In this document: piece after piece, positions 5,401 through 8,216 of the stretch
Position numbering within the stretch: the stretch's first letter is position 1
Layout of the letters: each line of letters opens with the position of its first letter
NCBI GenBank assembly: GCA_016212635.1
Contig: JACRFR010000009.1
Span: 1 to 8,216 of the forward strand
Origin: Candidatus Liptonbacteria bacterium
Lineage (GTDB): Bacteria; Patescibacteriota; Minisyncoccia; UBA6257; 2-01-FULL-56-20
DNA length: 8,216 nt
Direction: 5' to 3'
Translations under genes and position numbers: made by a program
The notes under the pieces: generated by a model
What the model was told of the DNA's origin: nothing
Seen by the model: the letters and a program-made list of their open reading frames with translations, nothing else
Databases searched by the model: none

Positions 5401-6144
5401 CGCCAAGTTTCCCGGCAGAGTCCAGGGCGTGGTGGTCCAGGAAAGGATAAATGCGTTATCTTTGGTAGTGTAAGAACCAAACTTTTGCCCGGGCAACAAG
5501 CGGAATTTAAGGAAAACCGAGTCCTCGGTCACCGAGCGATAGCCCAGCGCCATCTCGTGGGAAGACAGCGCCGTGCCGCAGCGCGGGCACCAGGGAACCA
5601 CTTTGTGCCCTTGGTATAGCAAACCCTTTTTCCAAAATTGCTGGATAATAAACCAGAGCGATTCGATGTAGCCCTTGTCATAAGTTACATAAGGATGTTC
5701 CAGATCCAACCAAAAACCGATCCGCTCCGTCAGCTTTTCGAACTCATCTTTGTGCCGCCAGACCGATTCGCGGCACTTGCGATTGAACGCCGCCATTCCG
5801 TATTGCTCGATGTCCCGCTTGGACTTGAGACCCAGTTCCTTCTCCACTTGCAACTCGACCGGCAGACCATGGGTGTCCCAGCCGCTCCGGCGCGGCACCG
5901 AAAAACCCCGCATGGTGCGGTATCTCAAGATCGCGTCTTTAAACACCCGAGCCAGAACATGATGGATGCCCGGCTTGCCGTTGGCGGTCGGCGGACCTTC
6001 AAAAAACACGAACTTGCGGCCGCGTTTTCGGATAGCTAAAGATTTTTCAAAAATATGGCGCTCTTTCCAAAAATCCAAAACGCGTTCCTCCAGGCGCGGC
6101 AAGTTAAAACCCTCTTTATCCGTTGCAAATCCCTTTTGTTTCAT
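2476..6144 (-). CDS. ileS: Isoleucine--tRNA ligase with an inserted histidine phosphatase domain
   Basis: Class I synthetase that charges tRNA-Ile and edits valine. It is 1222 residues, longer than the usual 950-1100. Seen in order: the HIGH-region variant PPTANGKPGIHH (51-62); the CP1 editing domain with TTTPWTLPGN (237-246) and GTGVVHTAVMYGEDD (329-343); a zinc knuckle CHSC (480-483); a histidine phosphatase (about 504-690); the second knuckle CPKC (715-718); DVWFDSG (730-736); KMSKS (828-832); the anticodon-binding helical domain; and a C-terminal tail like DUF5915. PGIHH and the tail match the Bacteroidetes/CPR-like IleRS branch. Phosphatase residues R510-H511-G512, SDVERTRET (557-565), E586 and H649 are all present. 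Further insertions at about 743-776, 894-907 and 1021-1061 are translated repeat DNA. Start: ATG 6144-6142, with only a weak GAGAGG 11 bases upstream. Stop: TAA. The synthetase role is secure; the phosphatase substrate is unknown. Confidence 0.97.
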   Translation of the reverse strand: MKQKGFATDKEGFNLPRLEERVLDFWKERHIFEKSLAIRKRGRKFVFFEGPPTANGKPGIHHVLARVFKDAILRYRTMRGFSVPRRSGWDTHGLPVELQVEKELGLKSKRDIEQYGMAAFNRKCRESVWRHKDEFEKLTERIGFWLDLEHPYVTYDKGYIESLWFIIQQFWKKGLLYQGHKVVPWCPRCGTALSSHEMALGYRSVTEDSVFLKFRLLPGQKFGSYTTKDNAFILSWTTTPWTLPGNLALAVGNSIKYQVSRDKENGEVYIFAEGLAEQILPGGKLEPLALVTGKDLVGLTYQPLFSVPPLHKEKAYRVYPADFVSTTDGTGVVHTAVMYGEDDYRLGVELGLPQHHTVDETGRFTSEVAGLAGRIAKNKETDEAIFEHLREHNNLLRITPYTHEYPHCWRCDTPLLYYARSSWFVAVSKLRAKLIAENKKIHWVPGHIKNGRFGEWLKEAKDWNFSRERYWGTPLPIWQCHSCGETKVIGSYAELDRLSGGSRNQYWVMRHGFAETNLLGIHDVSPNRYPLTPQGETKVRRVAEKLRPAKIDLVVFSDVERTRETAKIVAKYLGDLPTVSEPRLREIDLGKYDGHSSRGYHQELPTYTDKFARGPEGGESLRQVRARVWAVLADLERKYHGKKILLVSHEYSIWMIRHVAEGWNEAEAIMAKEKKRGDFIAHAEVQPLALRITPRDETGEADPHRPYIDGIKLPCPKCHRDMTRVKEVADVWFDSGAMPYASEKRPFQSEERRAKSEKSRIAPPSSLLPPRSSLLAIPYPADYICEAVDQTRGWFYTLLAIATLLGLETPYRHVICLGHINDKHGQKMSKSKGNIVDPWEMAGKHGIDSVRWYFFTMNPPGEPKNFDQLELAKTYRRFHLILWNCLEFWRTYAGKATSDERRAKRSKNVLDMWILARLQETIAGMTDSLEKYEIREAGLLLESLTDDLSRWYIRRSRRRLQRPESQADFAACSAVLGHVLTAISKLLAPFTPFFAEAMYASVMGHGSRVRKESVHLEDWPRLRQGYGGQAGKAKREEQKGKSGGRETPPRSSLLAPRLLFQMAEIRRIASLALAERAKLGIKVRQPLRELRIKNKELRGRRELLAILAEEVNVKEVVVDPKMKTEIELDTKITPELKAEGLLREFVRVVQELRASAGYRPQDRITLWTELPAGLRAVVMENEAVLKRETGLKRIEYRKTTKFDAEISSRLEEADVWLAIRRT
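2853..2880. repeat. Heptamer quartet TTAATTC type, within ileS
   Basis: Four 7-bp units in tandem: TTAATTC, TTTATTC, TTAATCC, TTAATTC. It is translated within ileS as part of RELRIKNKELRGR, just after the conserved KVRQPL segment, so it sits in a charged linker. Confidence 0.7.
2974..3047. repeat. Paired heptamer arrays (GCGAGGA x4 and CTCTTCS-type x4) within ileS
   Basis: The left array is four perfect copies of GCGAGGA (2974-3001). After an 18-base spacer come CTCTTCC, CTTTTTG, CTCTTCC and CTCTTCG (3020-3047). The right unit is nearly the reverse complement of the left, with G:T wobble at the differing position, so the pair forms an imperfect inverted repeat. In ileS it encodes the linker KREEQKGKSGGRETPPRSSL before the LLFQMAEIRR helix. 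Confidence 0.8.
3061..3086. repeat. GC-rich palindromic repeat encoding RQGYGGQAG in ileS
   Basis: CCCGCC (3061-3066) can pair with GGCGGG (3081-3086) or, one step in, CCGCC with GGCGG (3075-3079). On the ileS strand it reads LRQGYGGQAGK, a peptide I recall seeing repeatedly in unrelated CPR proteins where this palindrome has inserted in frame. It directly abuts the paired heptamer arrays. Confidence 0.55.
3115..3142. repeat. Heptamer quartet CATGACC type, within ileS
   Basis: Four 7-bp units: CCTGACC, CTTGACC, CATGACC, CATGACA. It is translated in ileS as part of VMGHGSRVRKESV, just before the conserved VHLEDWP segment. Confidence 0.7.
3431..3458. repeat. Heptamer quartet CTCTTCG/CTCGTCG, within ileS
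   Basis: Four 7-bp units: CTCTTCG twice, then CTCGTCG twice. It is translated as KATSDERRAKRSKN in the loop that links the synthetase core to the anticodon-binding helices. Only the CTCTTCG-type arm is present here, with no GCGAGGA partner. Confidence 0.75.
3818..3898. repeat. Paired heptamer arrays (GCGAGGA/GGGAGGA x6 and CTCTTCG x4) within ileS
   Basis: The left array alternates GCGAGGA and GGGAGGA three times (3818-3859) and ends in a partial unit GCGATTC. The right array is CTTTTCG followed by three CTCTTCG (3871-3898). It has the same inverted, wobble-paired design as at 2974-3047. It encodes SEERRAKSEKSR followed by PPSSLLPPRSSLL, inserted between the conserved MPYA and YPADYICEAVDQTRGW segments of the catalytic domain. 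Confidence 0.8.
4060..4640 (-). other. Histidine phosphatase (phosphoglycerate-mutase-like) domain inside ileS
   Basis: This is the part of ileS encoding about residues 504-690. It opens QYWVMRHGFAETN, carrying the RHG catalytic motif (nucleophile His511). It continues with the SDVERTRETA arginine motif, the acidic LREIDLGKYDG segment and LLVSHEYSIWMIRH, holding the second catalytic histidine (His649). This is the complete set expected of an active branch-1 histidine phosphatase, the family of cofactor-dependent phosphoglycerate mutase, SixA and CobC. The domain sits between the two CxxC knuckles (480-483 and 715-718) that probably share one zinc, so it would project from the synthetase surface as an independent fold. 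The domain edges are approximate. There is no internal start with a ribosome site to suggest separate expression. Confidence 0.9.
5356..5383. repeat. Heptamer quartet CTTGATA type, within ileS
   Basis: Four 7-bp units: CTTGTCC followed by three perfect CTTGATA. On the ileS strand it reads NSIKYQVSRDK at a strand-turn-strand in the editing domain, where family members have a sequence of similar length. It may have replaced sequence as much as added it. Confidence 0.75.
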
Positions 6145-6164
6145 GTTTCCAGCATCCTCTCAGT

Positions 6165-6192
6165 GCTACATGCTACATGCTTCATGACCCAT
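6165..6192. repeat. Heptamer quartet GCTACAT type, in the ileS leader
   Basis: Four 7-bp units: GCTACAT, GCTACAT, GCTTCAT, GACCCAT. It lies about 20 bases upstream of the ileS ATG, so it would be in the ileS 5' leader. It is the only heptamer array in the window clearly outside a gene. Confidence 0.7.
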
Positions 6193-6247
6193 CTACCTTA
6201 TCAAATCCTAGCCCAAATCGGAAGCAGCGAAGCGGACCAGTTTTATT

Positions 6248-6269
6248 CCTCTCCTTTTCTAAGGAGAGG
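6248..6269. repeat. 9-bp stem-loop CCTCTCCTT/AAGGAGAGG
   Basis: A perfect 9-bp stem around TTCT, followed by TTAGGTGAGGTT. This combination is a common dispersed intergenic repeat whose spurious translation reads SFSKERLGEVLRLR. It lies upstream of ileS. Confidence 0.65.
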
Positions 6270-6314
6270 TTAGGTGAGGTTCTTCGTCTTCGCATACTAC
6301 CCGCCTCCGGCGGG

Positions 6315-6364
6315 AATAGAAGGACATTCTCACATTCTGCAGAATGTGAGAATGTCCTTCTATT
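6315..6364. repeat. 50-bp perfect palindrome
   Basis: Two 25-base arms meet with no spacer at CTG|CAG (6339/6340), and every one of the 25 pairs matches. The arms contain an internal direct repeat of ACATTCT. It is flanked on the left by CCCGCC-TCC-GGCGGG (6300-6314). It sits between the toxin gene and ileS, both on the minus strand. There is no U-run after it in either direction. Confidence 0.9.
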
Positions 6365-6394
6365 GATCAGGCAACCTCTGCCTAACAGCAATTT

Positions 6395-6426
6395 TCGCAA
6401 TAAACAGCTTCTGGTCGCTAGAAGCT
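6395..6426 (-). terminator. Possible terminator of the toxin-antitoxin operon
   Basis: On the minus strand, directly at the toxin stop codon TAG, AGCTTCT pairs with AGAAGCT (7 bp, 7-base loop) and is followed by GTTTATTGCG. The stem is short and the T-run interrupted, so the call is tentative. The 50-bp palindrome further on could stop any read-through. Confidence 0.4.
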
Positions 6427-6859
6427 ATCCCTCGCCTTTCAAACTGGCTAAATACGCTCTGATAAATTTCCCCAGATCGGCCACGGCCTTTTCTTTCTGC
6501 TGCGGGATACTTTTAGCTACACTGACCGCGCGCAAGTAAAGTTGCTGATTATCTACCTCCAGCCACTTATTGTTCTTGTATAAAAAATATAGGAGGGTCA
6601 TCACGGCAATTCTTTTGTTGCCATTTTCAAAAGGATGGTTCTTAACCATAAGATAGAAAAGAAAAGCGGACTTCTGAACCAGTCCTGGGTGCGGAGTTGT
6701 CCGACCAAAACTTTGAAATGGCGCGCCCAAGCAGCTTTCCAGTATATTCGGGAAACGGGTACCGAAGTCCGGTATCGGCTCGTCCCATTCCATAAGCTTA
6801 CGGGCAAGCTCGTGGGCCACATACTCCACCTCGGTAATAGTTACTTTTCGTATCCTCAT
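6425..6859 (-). CDS. Doc-type (death-on-curing) Fic-domain toxin
   Basis: A 144-residue Fic/Doc-fold protein. The signature HPFENGNKR (residues 75-83) is of the Doc form H-x-F-x-(D/N)-x-N-K-R, ending GNKR and not GNGR as in AMP-transferring Fic proteins. Doc of phage P1 phosphorylates EF-Tu on threonine with ATP and stalls translation, and the same type of kinase reaction is likely here, though the target is inferred. Residues 8-25 (ITEVEYVAHELARKLMEW) match the usual first helix, and ESCLGAPFQSFGRTTPHPGL (41-60) matches the flap before the active site. The length is normal for the family. Its ATG (6859-6857) overlaps the antitoxin's TGA by four bases (ATGA), implying coupled translation. No residue of the motif is missing, so it should be active. 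Confidence 0.92.
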   Translation of the reverse strand: MRIRKVTITEVEYVAHELARKLMEWDEPIPDFGTRFPNILESCLGAPFQSFGRTTPHPGLVQKSAFLFYLMVKNHPFENGNKRIAVMTLLYFLYKNNKWLEVDNQQLYLRAVSVAKSIPQQKEKAVADLGKFIRAYLASLKGEG

Positions 6860-7110
6860 TCTCGTCCCAGAAGCCGGAAGGCTTCCCCGTACTCCGCCAC
6901 GGCCCTTTGTACGGCCCGCTCTATCTGTCGTTTCTTGTTATCTCCCAAGACAGCTCCGACCGCCTGCAATACGTTGTTTTTAGGGATGGCGTAATTCCGG
7001 CCAACTTTTTGAGCTTCAATTTCGCCGGACCTTATTTTCTTAAAAACAGCGATCCGGCTGATGCCCAAGACTTTTGCCAACTCGGTGGTGCTTAAAAACT
7101 CTTGTTTCAT
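6856..7110 (-). CDS. HTH antitoxin partnering the Doc-type toxin
   Basis: An 84-residue protein. Residues 4-46 (EFLSTTELAKVLGISRIAVF and then KKIRSGEIEAQKVGRNYAIP) form an excisionase/MerR-type helix-turn-helix with the usual R-x-Y-x-I-P wing. The C-terminal part, RAVQRAVAEYGEAFRLLGRE (65-84), is a helix resembling the tails of HTH antitoxins found next to Doc toxins, where it would bind and block the toxin. The gene is first in the operon and overlaps the toxin by four bases, the standard antitoxin-then-toxin order. It is probably also the repressor of its own promoter, given the palindrome at 7124-7149. No Shine-Dalgarno site precedes the ATG (TAGAAATGCCCCT upstream). Without the toxin beside it I would call it only an excisionase-like HTH protein. 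Confidence 0.85.
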   Translation of the reverse strand: MKQEFLSTTELAKVLGISRIAVFKKIRSGEIEAQKVGRNYAIPKNNVLQAVGAVLGDNKKRQIERAVQRAVAEYGEAFRLLGRE

Positions 7111-7123
7111 AGGGGCATTTCTA

Positions 7124-7185
7124 GTTAACCAATCCTTTTATTGGTTAACCTATGTTAATTATTGCACTGGGCGGATAAATGTCAA
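7124..7185 (-). promoter_or_regulatory. Promoter and operator palindrome of the toxin-antitoxin operon
   Basis: On the minus strand, TTGACA (7185-7180) and AATAAT (7163-7158) are spaced 16 bp, with TGC before the -10 (extended -10). Transcription should start near 7151. Immediately downstream is a perfect 10-bp inverted repeat, GTTAACCAAT/ATTGGTTAAC (7124-7133, 7140-7149), with a 6-base centre, ending 13 bases before the antitoxin ATG. The placement suits autorepression by the HTH antitoxin. Confidence 0.75.
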
Positions 7186-7199
7186 TTGCTACCAAGCCT

Positions 7200-7420
7200 C
7201 GTAGATTCTGATCTGAAGTGCAATTATCTTCGGCGGAATTCTTTGGAAGAATTCCGGCATGCCGTACCATCATTTGACCCAGGCAGACCGGGATCGCATC
7301 GAAGCGCTCCTGGATGCCGGAGAGAGGCAGGAAGAGATCGCCAAAATACTCAAGGTCGACTCCAGTACCGTAGCTAACCCCGGACGACGCCATCAACCCG
7401 AGGACTCGCGGCTCCCCGTG
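7200..7420 (+). mobile_element. IS30-family element remnant, left end
   Basis: GTAGATTC at 7201-7208 matches the start of the classic IS30 terminal repeat (TGTAGATTC). It is followed by leader sequence, a 10-bp hairpin CGGAATTCTT/AAGAATTCCG (7234-7256) and the transposase start at 7259. Only the first part of the element is present; no matching right end (GAATCTAC) is seen before 8216. A hairpin just before a transposase ATG is a known way for IS elements to limit translation from outside transcripts. Confidence 0.6.
7259..7420 (+). pseudogene. IS30-type transposase, truncated after the N-terminal HTH
   Basis: The reading frame starts MPYHHLTQADRDRIEALLDA and continues GERQEEIAKILKVDSSTVA, the characteristic N-terminal helix-turn-helix of IS30-family transposases (Y-x-H-L-T-x-x-x-R-x-x-I-x-x-L, then E-I-A-x-x-L-x-x-x-x-S-T-V). 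After STVA (about residue 39, near 7375) the expected R-E-L/I-x-R-N run is not recognisable. A weakly similar RRHQPEDSR follows, and then the frame enters the palindrome at 7421. The DDE catalytic domain is absent. Either the gene was cut by the following palindrome-framed unit or it has decayed. It cannot encode an active transposase as it stands. Confidence 0.75.
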
Positions 7421-7460
7421 CATATCACACGATTGTCCGATCGTCCAATCGTGTGATATG
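7421..7460. repeat. Palindrome, left copy, framing the Cas2-like gene
   Basis: Perfect 15-bp arms CATATCACACGATTG (7421-7435) and CAATCGTGTGATATG (7446-7460) surround a 10-base core TCCGATCGTC that holds the palindrome CGATCG. Because the core is asymmetric, the orientation can be read, and the copy at 8185-8216 is its exact reverse complement. Confidence 0.9.
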
Positions 7461-7462
7461 AT
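7433..7462 (+). promoter_or_regulatory. Promoter overlapping the left palindrome
   Basis: TTGTCC (7433-7438) and TATGAT (7457-7462) are spaced 18 bp, with TGA before the -10 (extended type). The -35 lies in the palindrome core and the -10 straddles its right edge, so a protein bound to the palindrome would block polymerase. AAGGAG (7474-7479) follows but is 24 bases from the ATG, too far for a normal ribosome site. Confidence 0.5.
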
Positions 7463-7503
7463 ATGAATGTAGCAAGGAGACGCGCTTAGTTAAGCTGGCA
7501 ACC

Positions 7504-8106
7504 ATGAAAGGGGATATAACCCTAAAAATATTGGAAATAATTTCGGAAACGCTCCTGGCCGTGGGGGACGTGGCGGTTGCGATCCTAGAGTCGCCCTATG
7601 GAGCGTCGGCGGGGCAGATGGGGCGAGTAGCGGATCGGCGACAATGGGAGCGCGAGAGAAACAAACGATTGACGGAAGAGGAGCTGCTGGCCCACCGCAG
7701 ATTTTCTAACCTGATGAGCAATTTGAAACGGCAGGGATTTGTGGCTGAACGGGAACAGAACAATAAAAAGTTGTTGGCCTTGACTCGAAGAGGGAAGTTA
7801 ATGTTGGATCGGCTCCGCGCGCGACACGAACAGCCAGGATTGCCATCGGCTAAGTCGTACGACTCGGAATCTACTAATCGCTGGGTGATCGTGGCGTTCG
7901 ATATCCCCGAGAAACAACGCCACAAGCGCCGTTGGTTCCGAGATGTTTTAAGAACATTGGACCTGCAGATGATCCAGAAAAGCGTTTGGCTGGGCAAGAT
8001 CAAAATTCCCCGCAGCTTATTGCGGGATATAAAAAACCTGAAACTCGCGGAGTACATCGAAATCTTTGAAGTTACCAAAACTGGCAGCTTGGAGCATTTG
8101 ATATAG
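7504..8106 (+). CDS. PaaX-like regulator: winged helix fused to a Cas2-like domain
   Basis: A 200-residue protein. Residues about 8-105 form a winged helix, with SNLMSNLKRQGFVAEREQNN (68-87) and LLALTRRGKLMLDRL (90-104) as the recognition/wing region. Residues about 126-195 have the Cas2/PaaX ferredoxin-like pattern: RWVIVAFDIPEKQRHKRRWF, then LRTLDLQMIQKSVWLGK and a final YIEIFEVTKTGSL strand. Asp133 in AFDIPE corresponds to the Cas2 catalytic Asp, and QKSVW matches the Cas2 Q-x-S-V motif. PaaX itself represses phenylacetate genes, but this architecture is also common as stand-alone Cas2-like proteins in CPR bacteria with no CRISPR, and no cas1 or array is present here. The promoter overlaps a palindrome, so autoregulation is likely. 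The ATG has no good Shine-Dalgarno site and no better in-frame start exists (a TGA lies at 7459). Confidence 0.85.
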   Translation: MKGDITLKILEIISETLLAVGDVAVAILESPYGASAGQMGRVADRRQWERERNKRLTEEELLAHRRFSNLMSNLKRQGFVAEREQNNKKLLALTRRGKLMLDRLRARHEQPGLPSAKSYDSESTNRWVIVAFDIPEKQRHKRRWFRDVLRTLDLQMIQKSVWLGKIKIPRSLLRDIKNLKLAEYIEIFEVTKTGSLEHLI

Positions 8107-8145
8107 TAAGGATCCCTGGCCGAAACTTAGTCGGGTTGACTCGAG

Positions 8146-8180
8146 CTGGGCTAACGTCATATTACTGCCCAGTTCGGTTT
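8146..8180 (+). terminator. Weak stem-loop after the Cas2-like gene
   Basis: CTGGGC (8146-8151) pairs with GCCCAG (8167-8172) over a 15-base loop, followed by TTCGGTTTAC. It is short with a poor T-run, and might end transcription before the right-hand palindrome. Confidence 0.25.
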
Positions 8181-8184
8181 ACAA

Positions 8185-8216
8185 ATCACACGATTGGACG
8201 ATCGGACAATCGTGTG
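8185..8216. repeat. Palindrome, right copy, inverted (cut by window edge)
   Basis: The 32 bases from ATCACACGATTGGACG to the window edge match, base for base, the reverse complement of 7426-7457. Together with the left copy they form inverted boundaries about 790 bp apart around a single gene. The outer bases of this copy lie beyond the window. Confidence 0.9.

Larger units (their letters stand above)
6145..6424. other. Intergenic region between ileS and the toxin gene, repeat-filled
   Basis: No gene is supported here. The interval is nearly all repeats: a heptamer quartet (6165-6192), a 9-bp hairpin (6248-6269), a CCCGCC/GGCGGG hairpin (6300-6314), a 50-bp perfect palindrome (6315-6364), a 5-bp stem AGGCA/TGCCT (6369-6383) and the hairpin after the toxin gene (6406-6426). 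No convincing ileS promoter or T-box (no AGGGTGGNACCGCG on the minus strand) was found. TTGATA at about 6202-6207 (minus strand) is an isolated -35-like box without a good -10. Confidence 0.7.

Noticed and set aside
6145..6424. T-box riboswitch controlling ileS
   Set aside because: There is no T-box consensus (AGGGTGGNACCGCG) or specifier-loop structure on the minus strand. The region is made of palindromes and a heptamer array.
6123..6539. A 138-residue plus-strand frame spanning the ileS-toxin gap
   Set aside because: It translates known repeat DNA (SFSKERLGEVLRLR and the 50-bp palindrome) and runs antisense into the toxin gene, with no ribosome site.

Overview
The window reads like a chromosomal segment of a Candidate Phyla Radiation (Patescibacteria) bacterium. 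This rests on family resemblance and not on a database search. The supports are an IleRS of the Bacteroidetes/CPR-like type with a PGIHH signature, an integrase N-terminus and an IS30 N-terminus of kinds I associate with CPR genomes, a PaaX/Cas2-like regulator, and coding sequence riddled with short repeats. TGA is used as a stop and TGG as Trp, so the UGA=Gly code of Gracilibacteria/Absconditabacteria is not indicated.

Layout, left to right. 1-155 (-): N-terminus of a probable integrase-type transposase, cut by the window edge, with repeated IS-end-like motifs at 186-255. 303-1388 (+): trpS. 1389-1780: no gene, but several hairpins including a 78-bp double-hairpin repeat. 1781-2281 (+): a GC-rich orphan gene with its own promoter, Shine-Dalgarno site and terminator. 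2337-2443: five back-to-back palindromes. 2476-6144 (-): ileS, which carries a complete histidine-phosphatase domain inside its catalytic region and several in-frame heptamer-repeat insertions. 6145-6424: repeat-rich gap with a 50-bp perfect palindrome. 6425-7110 (-): a Doc/Fic-type toxin preceded by an HTH antitoxin, sharing a 4-base overlap and a promoter with an operator-like palindrome. 7200-7420 (+): start of an IS30-type transposase that breaks off. 7421-8216 (+): a winged-helix/Cas2-fold gene framed by exact inverted copies of a palindrome.

The housekeeping genes (trpS, ileS) are ordinary in role but carry insertions. The rest is accessory: mobile-element remnants, a toxin-antitoxin pair and a possible small cassette. 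The strongest candidates for something undescribed are the palindrome-framed Cas2-like unit, the phosphatase-in-IleRS fusion, and a recurring repeat architecture in which arrays of four 7-bp units, of several unrelated sequences, have settled in or beside ileS.
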